Positions 33,283-44,170 of a stretch of DNA of 64,000 bases are shown here, in pieces. The notes under the pieces are model-generated. The model made no database searches, had not been told where the DNA came from, and worked only from the letters and a program-made list of their open reading frames with translations. The translations under genes and the position numbers were made by a program. Every line of letters starts with the position of its first letter. Position 1 is the first letter of the stretch. Origin of the DNA: Streptomyces cyaneochromogenes (GTDB lineage: Bacteria > Actinomycetota > Actinomycetes > Streptomycetales > Streptomycetaceae); assembly GCF_003963535.1 (NCBI RefSeq), contig NZ_CP034539.1, positions 7,006,001 through 7,070,000 of the forward strand, in the 5' to 3' direction.

Positions 33283-33501
33283 GTGGCGCACATCGACATC
33301 GAGGAAGCACGCAAGCAGTTCGAGCGCATCGATGCGGACGGTGACGGCACCATCACCGCCGCCGAGTTCAAGAGCGCCCTGGCCCAGGGCGGCGACTGGA
33401 ACGTGACCGAGGCGGTGGCCGAAGCGATCATCAAGAGCCGCGACCTGAACGGCGACAAGCTCCTGTCGTTCGACGAGTTCTGGGCCTTCCTGAGCAAGTG
33501 A
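33283..33501 (+). CDS. Small EF-hand calcium-binding protein
   Basis: Cytosolic 72-residue protein with two complete 12-residue EF-hand loops: DADGDGTITAAE (17-28) and DLNGDKLLSFDE (54-65). All calcium-coordinating positions, including the terminal Glu, are kept. It resembles the small Cab proteins described in S. coelicolor, which bind calcium and affect aerial growth. GTG 33283 follows an AAGGGGCGGAG. Followed by a strong terminator. Confidence 0.93.
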   Translation: MAHIDIEEARKQFERIDADGDGTITAAEFKSALAQGGDWNVTEAVAEAIIKSRDLNGDKLLSFDEFWAFLSK

Positions 33502-33510
33502 TCCATGGCG

Positions 33511-33554
33511 AAAGGGGCGCCCGGCCGGCCTGCTCGGCCGCCGGGCGCCCCTTT
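33511..33554. terminator. Bidirectional terminator, EF-hand gene / AraC regulator gene
   Basis: aaaggggcgcccggc (33511-33525) pairs with its complement at 33540-33554, and a further cggcc/ggccg pairing closes a tgct loop. The A/T ends on both strands suit both convergent genes. Confidence 0.85.
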
Positions 33555-33555
33555 G

Positions 33556-34491
33556 TCATGCCGTCCGGGCGGCCTGCCTGCGGTACTGCCCCGGCGCCAC
33601 CCCGTACGCCCGCTTGAAGGCCTTGGCGAACGCGAACTCCGACGTGTAGCCGGTGAGCTGGGCGATCGTGCGCAAGGGGGTGTCGTCCGCGCGCAGCAGC
33701 CGGGCCGCCGTCGTCATGCGCCACCAGGTCAGATACGCCAGCGGAGGCTCGCCCACCAGCGCCGCGAACCGGCGGGCGAAGGCCGCGCGGGAGAGGCCGG
33801 CGCGGGCGCCGAGATCCTCGACCGTCCAGGGGTGGCCAGGGTCGCCGTGGATGCAGCGCAGCGCCGCCGCGACGCCCGGGTCGGCCAGGGCGGCCGCCCA
33901 GCCCGTGGGACGCCCGGAGCGGTGCCGCTCGCTCAGCCACCAGGCGCGCAGGATGTACAGCAGCAGGGTGTCGAGGAGCGAGGCGACGACCGTGTCCGAG
34001 CCCGGCTGCGGCTCTTCCAGCTCCGCGCCCAGCAGCTCCACCGCCGTCCGCAGGGAGCGGTGGGCGCCGACGCGGGCCGGGAGATGGACGACGTCCGGGA
34101 GCTCGGCGAGGAGAGGGTGCGCGCGGGAGCGGTCCAGCATGTACGCGCCGCACAGCAGCACCGCCGGCGGGCCCGAGGGCGCGGGCGGCGCGGTGGGCGT
34201 CGCTTCGGGCCATGTGCCGTCGGGCAGCGGCCGCACGTCCTCCAGCGGTACGTCGAGACCGCCGGCCAGCCCGTACTCCCGGCCCTGCGCCAGGAACACC
34301 ACGTCGCCGGGCCCCATGGCCACCGGCTCGCCCGCGGCAGGGATCAGCCATGCCGACCCCTGCAGCACGACATGGAACCCCGTCCCGTCCGAGGCCGGGA
34401 AGCGCCAGCCCCAGGGCGCGTACAAGTCCTGGCGCCTGGAGTGCGGGCGGCCGGTGCGCATGGCGGCGACGGCGTCGCTGAGCACGTCCAT
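33556..34491 (-). CDS. AraC-family transcriptional regulator (cupin type)
   Basis: Regulator of 311 residues with an N-terminal cupin_6-type sensor domain (about 5-190: APWGWRFPAS, GPGDVVFLAQG) and a double helix-turn-helix at the C-terminus (about 212-308), including the signature IAQLTGYTSEFAFAKAFKRAYGVAPGQYR. ATG 34491 starts the conserved MDVLSDAVAAMR; the in-frame extension upstream looks non-coding. It diverges from the quinone oxidoreductase gene with 101 bases between, so that gene is the probable target. Confidence 0.93.
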   Translation of the reverse strand: MDVLSDAVAAMRTGRPHSRRQDLYAPWGWRFPASDGTGFHVVLQGSAWLIPAAGEPVAMGPGDVVFLAQGREYGLAGGLDVPLEDVRPLPDGTWPEATPTAPPAPSGPPAVLLCGAYMLDRSRAHPLLAELPDVVHLPARVGAHRSLRTAVELLGAELEEPQPGSDTVVASLLDTLLLYILRAWWLSERHRSGRPTGWAAALADPGVAAALRCIHGDPGHPWTVEDLGARAGLSRAAFARRFAALVGEPPLAYLTWWRMTTAARLLRADDTPLRTIAQLTGYTSEFAFAKAFKRAYGVAPGQYRRQAARTA

Positions 34492-34592
34492 GTCCGCACG
34501 ATAGCCGGTGGGCCGGCGGGTGAGACGTACGGACAGGAAACCGAGAGCCGCAGACATGGATCGTCTCGTACGGCGCTCATAGCGTCGTTCCC
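34492..34592. promoter_or_regulatory. Divergent promoter region of AraC regulator / oxidoreductase
   Basis: 101 bases with an inverted pair gagacg (34522-34527) and cgtctc (34562-34567), each followed by gta. These are possible regulator half-sites, too short to be sure. Confidence 0.35.
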
Positions 34593-35603
34593 ATGCCAGC
34601 CACCACCGCACGCACCGTGCTCTTCCACGACATCGGCGGACCCGAGGTCCTGACGATCGAGGACGTGCCCCTCCCCGACCCCGGCCCCGGCCAAGTCGCC
34701 GTCCGCGTCGAGGCGTTGGGCCTCAACCGAGCCGAAGCGCTCTTCCGCGCCGGAACCTACTACTACCAGCCCGCCCTCCCCGCCTCCCGCCTCGGATACG
34801 AGGCCTCGGGCGTCGTCGAGGCGATCGGTGAGGGCGTCACCGAACTCGCCGTCGGCGACCCGGTGCTGACCGGGCCCGGCATCGAGATGAGCGCGCAGGG
34901 CGTGTACGCCGAGCGGGTGGTGCTCCCCGAGACCGCCGTCCTGCGGCGTCCCGCCTCGGTGGACGCGGTGACCGGGGCCGCGGCCTGGCTGACGTACACG
35001 ACTGCGTACGGCGCCCTGCTGGAAACCGCCGGACTCAAGCCCGGTGACCACGTCCTGATCACCGGCGCGTCCAGCGGGGTCGGCACCGCGGCCATCCAGG
35101 TCGCCCGCCGCATCGGCGCGATCCCCCTCGCGACGACCCGCACCGAGGCGAAACGGCAGGCCCTGCTGGATCTGGGAGCGGCCGAGGTCATCGTGTCGGG
35201 AGAGACGAGCGACGGCATGCTGACGGTGGCGAAGGAGACCAGGCGCCTCACCGACGGCCGTGGCGCCCAGGTCGTCTTCGACGCGATCGGCGGCCCGGCC
35301 TTCCGGCATCTCGGCGACGCGATCGCGCAGGGCGGGACCCTCGTCGTCTACGGCTGGCTGGACCCGCGGCCCGCCGAGATCCCCCGGACCTGGCCCTTCA
35401 CCATCCACACGTACGCCAACTTCAGCCTCACCACCACACCCGGCGGACGTCGCCGCTCCACGGCCTTCCTCGACGCCGGCCTCACCGACGGCGGCTTCCG
35501 CCCGGTGATCGCCGAGGTCTTCGAGGGCCTGGACGCGATCCGCGACGCACATCGCCTGATGGAGTCCAACACCCACACGGGCAAGATCGTCGTACGGCTC
35601 TGA
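34593..35603 (+). CDS. Zinc-independent NADPH:quinone oxidoreductase-like enzyme (MDR family)
   Basis: Medium-chain dehydrogenase/reductase of 336 residues. GroES-like domain with GLNRAEALFRAG (41-52), no cysteine/histidine set for zinc, and a nucleotide-binding motif GASSGVGTAAIQVA (about 155-168). This points to the quinone oxidoreductase branch using NADPH. The direct neighbour, divergent, is an AraC regulator that likely controls it. The substrate is not deducible. Confidence 0.9.
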   Translation: MPATTARTVLFHDIGGPEVLTIEDVPLPDPGPGQVAVRVEALGLNRAEALFRAGTYYYQPALPASRLGYEASGVVEAIGEGVTELAVGDPVLTGPGIEMSAQGVYAERVVLPETAVLRRPASVDAVTGAAAWLTYTTAYGALLETAGLKPGDHVLITGASSGVGTAAIQVARRIGAIPLATTRTEAKRQALLDLGAAEVIVSGETSDGMLTVAKETRRLTDGRGAQVVFDAIGGPAFRHLGDAIAQGGTLVVYGWLDPRPAEIPRTWPFTIHTYANFSLTTTPGGRRRSTAFLDAGLTDGGFRPVIAEVFEGLDAIRDAHRLMESNTHTGKIVVRL

Positions 35604-35622
35604 GCCGCACCGCGCTCCTACC

Positions 35623-36165
35623 TCACACGATCTCCAGCGGCCGGTGCGGCCCGTCCGGCAACTCGACGCCGACCGGGTCCCCGGCCCGCACCACACCCCC
35701 GCTGACGACCACGCTCATGATCCCGGACCTGAACCGCACCCCACCCTCGGCGTCACGCCCGACGACCTGCTTCATCAGCCCCTTCTGGAAGTCGTCGATC
35801 TGCGCACAGGGATTCCGCAGCCCGGTCACCTCGACGACGGCCTCGTCGCCGAGCCTCAGCAGAGTTCCGGTGGGCAGCCCCAGCAGATCGATCCCCCGCG
35901 TGGTGACGTTCTCCCCGAGCTCCCCGGCCCTCACCTCGAACCCGGCCGCACGTACCTCGTCGAACAACTCCGCATGAATGAGGTGCACCTGCCGCAGATT
36001 CGGCTGCGAAGGATCCTTCCGCATACGGAACCGATGCTTCACGTTCGCACCCGCGTGCACGTCGCCCTCCACCCCGAATCCGGCGATCAGCGTGATGCTC
36101 TCCCGGTTCGGCTTGGTGAACGAGTACGTCCCGTTACTGCTGACCGCGGCGACAGTCCCACCCAT
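35623..36165 (-). CDS. MOSC domain protein
   Basis: Protein of 180 residues with MOSC features: a GELGENVTTRGIDL stretch (81-94) and conserved Cys120 in GLRNPCAQID, the residue thought to handle sulfur or molybdenum cofactor. It is a stand-alone MOSC protein (YiiM-like), possibly involved in detoxification of N-hydroxylated compounds. ATG 36165 has GGGGAGC upstream. Convergent with the oxidoreductase gene (19-base gap). Confidence 0.9.
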   Translation of the reverse strand: MGGTVAAVSSNGTYSFTKPNRESITLIAGFGVEGDVHAGANVKHRFRMRKDPSQPNLRQVHLIHAELFDEVRAAGFEVRAGELGENVTTRGIDLLGLPTGTLLRLGDEAVVEVTGLRNPCAQIDDFQKGLMKQVVGRDAEGGVRFRSGIMSVVVSGGVVRAGDPVGVELPDGPHRPLEIV

Positions 36166-36334
36166 GAGAAGCTCCCCTGTTCTGCGGCGACGGATGATTC
36201 GCCGCAGGTCAGAGCCTATAGGGAGCTCAAAGGGGACTATGCGGCACCGGCGAGGGAGGGCGGCCCCGGATGCCACGCCGATCCACCCGCCATGCGGCTC
36301 AGGGCGCAACTCGCTGTGGCGGGCCACTGGATCG

Positions 36335-36892
36335 TCATGCGTTCTCGGCCCATTCCCGCAGGGCGGCCTTGCTGGGGAAGTCCGCGACGTTCTTGTCCAG
36401 CGGGTCGTCCGTGTACTGGTGGAAGCGCCACTTGGCCTTGATGCGGGGCTTGCCTGCCGTCACGTAGTCAGCGATCCAGAGGCCGTCGCCCGCGTAGGAC
36501 GTTCGGTCGACATTGAGCCAGTAGTTTCTGTTTGCGTACAGGATCACCGGATTGTTCGGCCGCTTCTCCTTCACCTTCCGGATGAAGAGATCCTTCTCCG
36601 CGTTGCTCGCATGCGTCCCGTCGCTCGTCGTCTCCCAGTCGACGGCGAGGATGTCGCCGGCTCTCTCGGGGGCCTTGCTGACGAAGTACTCGGCCTGGGC
36701 GGAGAGGTTGCCGGGCCAGAGGAAGTGGTAGAAGCCGACGACCAGGCCGGCGTCGCGGGCGCGCTTGGTCTGGGCGGCGAGTTTGGGGTTGACGTAGGAG
36801 CGGCCCTCGGTCGCCTTGATGAAGACGAAGGAGAGGCCGTCCGTGTCGTAGGAGGAGGACTGGTACGCGCTCACGTCGATGCCGCGCAGCAT
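36335..36892 (-). CDS. GH25-family lysozyme-like muramidase
   Basis: Single-domain GH25 protein of 185 residues. MLRGIDVSAYQ places the first catalytic Asp at 6; ILAVDWE gives Asp85 and Glu87; FVFIKATEG and ANRNYW are further family motifs. There is no signal peptide, so export (if any) is non-classical or the enzyme acts during lysis. ATG 36892 has AGGGAGC upstream. Divergent from the serine hydrolase gene. Confidence 0.9.
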   Translation of the reverse strand: MLRGIDVSAYQSSSYDTDGLSFVFIKATEGRSYVNPKLAAQTKRARDAGLVVGFYHFLWPGNLSAQAEYFVSKAPERAGDILAVDWETTSDGTHASNAEKDLFIRKVKEKRPNNPVILYANRNYWLNVDRTSYAGDGLWIADYVTAGKPRIKAKWRFHQYTDDPLDKNVADFPSKAALREWAENA

Positions 36893-37039
36893 GGGGGAGC
36901 TCCCTGAAGTGCCGGTGGGGGGACAGGGGTTGGACTTGTTGTATGCCCCACCCTGGCATGGGTGATCCGTCCATGACACGGAAATATGAACCTTCGACCG
37001 CCGGTGCACACTCCGGTGTCCGACGGTGGAGGGATTGGC

Positions 37040-38131
37040 GTGGGTGCGGTGACCTCGGGGCATGACGGAGAGGTTCTGGAGGGCGGCGAGCGGTCCGGCG
37101 ACGCCTGGCAGGGGGTGGACGAGGCGGCACTCGCGCGGGCCGTGCGTGCGCAGGCGGCGCGGCCGGTGGCGGGCATCGACGACATGGCGGCGTATCTCGC
37201 CGACCAGGTGTCGGACGCCTCGCACCGCGAGGTCATCGGCCCGCTCCTCGACGGGCAGGGGGCCGGCGGCGTCGTGGTGCGGCGCGGCACGGTTCTCGCC
37301 TCGTGGGGCGACCCGACGCGCGCGGAGATGGCGTACAGCGCCACGAAGAGCGTGCTCTCGCTGGTGGCGGGCGTCGCCTTCGACGACGGCAGGCTGCGCC
37401 TGGACGAGCCGGTGGCGCAGGCTGTGGACCTGCCGGAGTTCGGCACCTCCCACGGCCGTGCGATCACCTGGCGCCATCTGTTGGACCAGACCAGCCAGTG
37501 GGAGGGCGAGCTGTGGTCCAAGCCGACCTGGGCGGACGTGCAGAGCACCCGTGAGGGCACGGAGTCGGCCGGGGGACCGCCCGGCGCCGGGTGGGCCTAC
37601 AACGACGTGCGGGTGAACCTGACGGCACTGGCCCTCACCGTCCTGTTCGGCCGCGCCCTGCCGGACGTGCTGCGCGAGCGCGTCATGACGCCGATCGGCG
37701 CCGGGGACGGCTGGTCCTGGCACGGCTACGAGAACTCGCTGGTCGAGATCGACGGCGTGGCGGTGCCGGTGGTCTCCGGAGGCGCGCACTGGGGCGGCGG
37801 CCTGTGGATCAGCGCCCTGGACCTGGCCCGCCTCGGCCGGCTCTGTCTGCGGGGCGGGCGATGGGGCGGCCGTCAGGTCCTGTCACGGCGCTGGATCGAG
37901 GAGCTGTGGACGCCCTGTCGGGTCAAGCCCGAGTACGGCCTGTCCTGGTGGCTCAACGACGACGGCACGGTGTGGCCGCACGCCCCGCGCACGGGCCGCT
38001 GCGCCCGCGGCAACGGCGGCAACCACCTGCTGTGGGTGGATCCGGCGCGCGACCTGGTGATCGCTTCGCGATGGGGTACGCGGGTCGAGCGCCTGCTGAC
38101 GGAGGTGTCGGCGGCGATCAGCACTCGATGA
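37040..38131 (+). CDS. Serine hydrolase of the beta-lactamase/esterase VIII family
   Basis: Protein of 363 residues with the penicillin-recognising fold: SATK (Ser100, Lys103) and a Tyr187 motif that reads YND rather than the usual YxN. Hence an esterase or peptidase rather than a beta-lactamase is likely. No signal peptide. GTG 37040 is chosen because GGAGGG lies 6-7 nt upstream; an ATG at 36986 would add 18 residues with a poor site. Its last codons (ISTR-stop) lie inside the 49-bp repeat that duplicates the sdaA 3' end, so the C-terminus may have been reshaped by that event. Confidence 0.88.
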   Translation: MGAVTSGHDGEVLEGGERSGDAWQGVDEAALARAVRAQAARPVAGIDDMAAYLADQVSDASHREVIGPLLDGQGAGGVVVRRGTVLASWGDPTRAEMAYSATKSVLSLVAGVAFDDGRLRLDEPVAQAVDLPEFGTSHGRAITWRHLLDQTSQWEGELWSKPTWADVQSTREGTESAGGPPGAGWAYNDVRVNLTALALTVLFGRALPDVLRERVMTPIGAGDGWSWHGYENSLVEIDGVAVPVVSGGAHWGGGLWISALDLARLGRLCLRGGRWGGRQVLSRRWIEELWTPCRVKPEYGLSWWLNDDGTVWPHAPRTGRCARGNGGNHLLWVDPARDLVIASRWGTRVERLLTEVSAAISTR

Positions 38132-38166
38132 TGTTGACCGCCGGCCCGCCCCGAGCCGTCTCCTTG
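38118..38166. repeat. Left copy of the sdaA 3'-end direct repeat (attL-like)
   Basis: 49 bp, 48/49 identical to the sdaA 3' end at 39723-39771, in the same orientation. Read on the minus strand it still encodes the sdaA tail KETARGG-P-AVNIIEC-stop, with Leu changed to Pro. Together the two copies bracket 1.55 kb of degenerate DNA. Confidence 0.9.
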
Positions 38167-38554
38167 CGGTCACTCTTCTTCGGGCTGTTCGGATTGACGT
38201 GGTGGCCGTGTGGTGGCCGAGCGTGCAAACCGGCTCTCGGCCAACCGTGAAATTGGAGGTTCGCAGGGGGAGCGATGGTTGTGGCATCTCGACAATCGCG
38301 CTCCACCTGCGTCCCCGTTCGGGCGGTCGCTGGCCCTGACCTGTTGTGGTGGTGCTGGGTTACAGGCACCTGGGTGCGGAAGGCGCCGTCAATACCTGAC
38401 CGACCGTCAGGGAGTGGCCTGTGGGGTGGCTCACTCTTGAAATGCCCTTGATCCGGTCAAGGGCGTCCCATACGTTTCTTTCGCCACTGCTGTACAGCAT
38501 GGCCACATCAATTTCATAGCGGGCTCTGGGGAGAGCCTGGGGGGAGACAAGGGT
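38167..38554. other. Gene-free left part of the bracketed segment
   Basis: About 390 bases with no supported gene. Its right end holds a plausible promoter and ribosome site (ggggggagacaaggg) for the fragment starting at 38555. Confidence 0.4.
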
Positions 38555-39056
38555 ATGACCAACCCTTGGTTCCGGCGGCTTCGTGCTGCCCGGACGCTCG
38601 GCGTGCTGCTCGGCAGCGCCGTCGTCCTGGGCGCGCTGCCCGCCGCCACCAGTCCGGCCGGCGCGGCCGGCAGCACACCGCCGGCCTCGGGCGAGGCGGC
38701 CGCGTTCGCACTGGCAGAGGGGCGCGCAGCGGCATCCGGGCGGGCGGCCTGCCCGTCCGCCTCGCTGCTTCCGGCCTGGCTGATCACCGCGACTACGCCT
38801 CCTTCGCCCAGGCCTACGGCCGCGACTGGGCGCAGCGCCTGCGGCTGGTCCAACTGCCCGCCTGTGCGCTGACCACGCCGAAGGCGGCCGCCTGCCAGAC
38901 GGTCACCCCGCTCGCCACGGACAACGACGTCCGCGCGCAGAAGCTCACCGCGGACGTCCCGGCCGCCGTCGCCGCCGACTCGGCGATGGTGCAGCGGCGC
39001 ACCCTGCCGTTCGGCGCCTCCGTCACGCCCTACGTGAACGGCGTCAAGAACGAGGC
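38555..39056 (+). pseudogene. Remnant of a secreted RHS/YD-repeat-type protein
   Basis: A strong ribosome site and an ATG at 38555 lead into a normal signal peptide (RRLRAARTLGVLLGSAVVLG...AGAAGS). The frame then loses sense near 38730. Protein-like sequence resumes in another frame (GLADHRDYASFAQAYG, LVQLPACALTTPKAAACQT, then LATDNDV). That order resembles the N-terminal part of the very large Streptomyces RHS-type secreted proteins, with the middle deleted and everything after about 39056 missing. The right end abuts the antisense AbiEi remnant. Clearly non-functional as a full toxin. Confidence 0.7.
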
Positions 39057-39668
39057 GAACACGGAGAGAGCGTCCAACTCACGTGCGACGTGCTGGAGTT
39101 CGCCGACCCCGCCGCGTCCGCTTCGGCGCAGGTAGCGGCCGAGCGCGGAGAGGGCGAGGGTCTCGCCGATGCGGCTGCGGTGGCGCATCGCGTCGACGAC
39201 GCTGCGGGCTGCGTTGTACGCGGGGATGCTCTCTCACGGAGCTGCTTCGAACCGTTCGACGCCGAGGCCGAAGGTCTTTGCGGCGTACTGCGCCACCACG
39301 GTCGGCGGGTAGGAAATCGTCGGGCGGTGTGTGCCGCGCGGCACGGCGATGTGTACTGCTGCGGGGATGTCGTCGATCAGCTCATGCAGGGCCAGGGCGG
39401 ATTCACCGCACACGACGGCGCGAGGGGCCCGTGCGCACACGGCCAGCAGATCCGCGTGCGCGGTCTCCGGGGCGTCTGCCCGCCGGTACACCCCACGGGA
39501 GAGTTCGTCTATCTCCGCTTCCGTGACCAAGTGCGCCAGATCGCGAGGGGAGAGCAGGGCCTGACGTGCTTGCGCCGTCGTGAACGTGGGGGAGAGGCCG
39601 GCGAGCCGCTGTTCCAGGCGCGAGTTTTCCGCAGCGTCCATGTATCGAATGATCCGCCGCGTAAGCAA
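39057..39668 (-). pseudogene. AbiEi-type antitoxin gene with an in-frame stop
   Basis: The first 144 codons read as an AbiEi-family antitoxin/regulator with an N-terminal winged helix (FTTAQARQALLSPRDLAHL, then RGVYRR) and a conserved VCGESALALHEL block. A TGA at 39234-39236 stops it after GVERFEAAP, yet the same frame continues as ESIPAYNAARSVVDAMRHRS and GETLALSALGRYLRRSG. That matches the expected rest of the domain, so a Gly codon (GGA) has probably become TGA. The end is cut at the junction with the RHS remnant. The toxin partner AbiEii is absent. Confidence 0.8.
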
Positions 39669-39722
39669 GGAAGGCCCTGACAGCGCTGAAAGAAGCGAAC
39701 GTGCAGGTCAGGGCCCATCCCC

Positions 39723-41090
<1,368 letters not shown>

Positions 41091-41114
41091 GGGGACTCCT
41101 CAATTGGGGGTGGT

Positions 41115-41170
41115 GCAGAAGGTTCTGCGGGGTGCCCCGCCCGCTCACTGACCAGTGTGCGGGACACCCC
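41115..41170 (-). terminator. Paired hairpins between glyA and sdaA
   Basis: A stem ggggtgccccgc / gcgggacacccc (41129-41140 with 41159-41170, one mismatch) is followed on the minus strand by a second perfect palindrome gcagaa-gg-ttctgc (41115-41128). On the minus strand they follow glyA and precede the sdaA ribosome site, so they could attenuate transcription into sdaA. Confidence 0.6.
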
Positions 41171-41181
41171 ACAAAAAGGAA

Positions 41182-42471
41182 CTACTTGTTCAGACCGGGG
41201 TACAGCGGGTGCTTGTCGGCCAGTGCCCTGACGCGGGCCTTGAGCGCTGCGGCGTCGGCGGTCCCGAAGGGAGCGGGCGCCTTCAGCGTCTCTGCGATGA
41301 CGTCGGCGACCTCGGTGAAGTCCTCGGCGGTGAAGCCGCGGGTGGCCAGCGCCGGGGTGCCGATGCGCAGGCCCGAGGTGACCATCGGCGGGCGCGGGTC
41401 GTTGGGGACCGCGTTGCGGTTGACCGTGATGCCGACCTCGTGCAGACGGTCCTCGGCCTGCTGCCCGTCCAGCTCGGACGCACGCAGGTCGACCAGGATC
41501 AGGTGCACGTCGGTGCCGCCGGACAGCACGTTCACGCCCGCCTCGCGCGCGTCGGCGGCGGTCAGACGCGCGGCGAGGATCTGCGCGCCCTCGACCGTGC
41601 GGCGCTGACGCTCCTTGAACTCCTCCGACGCGGCGACCTTGAAGGAGACCGCCTTGGCCGCGATCACGTGCTCCAGGGGGCCGCCCTGGAAGCCCGGGAA
41701 GACGGAGGAGTTCAGCTTCTTCGCGAAGGCCTGCTTGGCGAGGATGATGCCGCCGCGCGGCCCGCCGAGGGTCTTGTGCGTGGTGGAGGTGACCACGTCC
41801 GCGTACTCGACCGGGTTGGGGTGCAGCCCCGCCGCGACCAGCCCGGCGAAGTGCGCCATGTCGACCCACAGGTACGCCTCGACCTCGTCGGCGATCCGCC
41901 GGAACTCGGCGAAGTCCAGCCGGCGCGGGTACGCCGACCAGCCGGCGATGATCACCTTCGGCCGGTGCTCCTTGGCCAGCCGCTCCAGCTCGGCCATGTC
42001 GACCAGGCCGGTGGCGGTGTCGACGTGGTAGGCGACCACGTTGAACTGCTTGCCGGAGAAGTTCAGCCGCATGCCGTGGGTGAGGTGGCCGCCGTGGGCC
42101 AGGTCCAGGCCGAGGATGGTGTCGCCGGGCTGGGCCAGGGCGAACAGGGCGGCCTGGTTGGCGGAGGCGCCGGAGTGGGGCTGGACGTTGGCGTACTCGG
42201 CGCCGAACAGCTCCTTGACCCGGTCGATGGCGATCTGCTCGGCGACATCGACGTGCTCGCAGCCGCCGTAGTAACGCCGGCCGGGGTAGCCCTCGGCGTA
42301 CTTGTTCGTGGCGACCGAGCCCTGCGCCTCCATGACCGCGACCGGCGCGAAGTTCTCGGAGGCGATCATCTCCAGGGTGGACTGCTGGCGCTCCAGCTCG
42401 GCGTCGAGCGCGGCGGCGATCGCCGGGTCTAGCTCGTGCAGGGGTGTGTTCAGAAGCGACTTGTCAGACAT
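41182..42471 (-). CDS. glyA: Serine hydroxymethyltransferase
   Basis: PLP enzyme interconverting serine and glycine with transfer of a one-carbon unit to tetrahydrofolate. The 429 residues have the full-length fold with VTSTTHKTLGGPRGG, Lys233 being the PLP lysine, plus MIASENF, HSGASANQA and WVDMAHFAG. Together with gcvT/gcvH and sdaA it routes glycine to serine to pyruvate. The ribosome site GAGGAG lies about 12 nt before ATG 42471. It is 16 bases downstream of gcvH and almost certainly co-transcribed with it. Confidence 0.97.
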   Translation of the reverse strand: MSDKSLLNTPLHELDPAIAAALDAELERQQSTLEMIASENFAPVAVMEAQGSVATNKYAEGYPGRRYYGGCEHVDVAEQIAIDRVKELFGAEYANVQPHSGASANQAALFALAQPGDTILGLDLAHGGHLTHGMRLNFSGKQFNVVAYHVDTATGLVDMAELERLAKEHRPKVIIAGWSAYPRRLDFAEFRRIADEVEAYLWVDMAHFAGLVAAGLHPNPVEYADVVTSTTHKTLGGPRGGIILAKQAFAKKLNSSVFPGFQGGPLEHVIAAKAVSFKVAASEEFKERQRRTVEGAQILAARLTAADAREAGVNVLSGGTDVHLILVDLRASELDGQQAEDRLHEVGITVNRNAVPNDPRPPMVTSGLRIGTPALATRGFTAEDFTEVADVIAETLKAPAPFGTADAAALKARVRALADKHPLYPGLNK

Positions 42472-42487
42472 AGGGGGATGTGACTCC

Positions 42488-42865
42488 TCAGCCGGCGGTG
42501 TGGGCGACGTACTCGTCGGCGGTGAGCAGGTCGGCCGGCTCCTCCGTGACGCGTACCTTGAACAGCCAGCCGCCCTCGAAGGGGGCGGAGTTCACCAGCG
42601 CCGGGTCGTTCACCACGTCCTCGTTGATCTCGGTGACCTCACCGGTGACCGGGGAGTACAGGTCGGACACCGACTTGGTCGACTCCAGCTCACCGCAGGT
42701 GTCACCCGCGGTCACCGTCGAGCCGACCTCGGGGAGCTGGGCGTAGACGACATCGCCGAGCGCGTTGGCCGCGAACTCGGTGATGCCGACCGTCGAGACG
42801 CCGTCCTCGGCGGTCGACAGCCACTCGTGCTCCTTGCTGTAGCGCAGCTGCTGGGGGTTGCTCAT
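42488..42865 (-). CDS. gcvH: Glycine cleavage system H protein
   Basis: Lipoyl carrier of the glycine cleavage complex, 125 residues. The lipoylated lysine is Lys64 in GELESTKSVSDLYSP; RYSKEHEW at the N-terminus and the EGGWLFKV stretch are typical. ATG 42865, AGGAGA about 10 nt upstream. Second gene after the glycine riboswitch; gcvP is not in this window. Confidence 0.97.
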   Translation of the reverse strand: MSNPQQLRYSKEHEWLSTAEDGVSTVGITEFAANALGDVVYAQLPEVGSTVTAGDTCGELESTKSVSDLYSPVTGEVTEINEDVVNDPALVNSAPFEGGWLFKVRVTEEPADLLTADEYVAHTAG

Positions 42866-43008
42866 GGCCTGAATTCTCCTGTACGCGCGGGAGTGGTGAT
42901 GAATGGGGGACTGCTGGAAGCGTGCGTGAGCAGCGCGAATGTGCGCAGGGTCACGCGGTCGCCGCTGTCAGTGTGTACTTTTCGGCGCTGGATCCGCCGC
43001 TTCCACTG

Positions 43009-44130
<1,122 letters not shown>

Positions 44131-44170
44131 CGGTCGGTCGTCTCCCAGGGCATGACATCGGGCGAGGTCG

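Noticed and set aside
36335..37789. Extension of the GH25 lysozyme by about 300 residues upstream
   Set aside because: The upstream frame is Arg/Pro/His-rich shadow sequence opposite the serine hydrolase; a good ribosome site and the catalytic N-terminus mark ATG 36892.
38118..38369. Minus-strand small protein ending in ...KETARGGPAVNIIEC
   Set aside because: Only its last 15 residues are sdaA-like, carried by the duplicated end; the rest is not protein-like.
39057..39668. TGA in the AbiEi gene as selenocysteine or programmed readthrough
   Set aside because: No reason for selenocysteine in this family, and the gene is truncated further on and embedded in decayed DNA, so a nonsense mutation is simpler.
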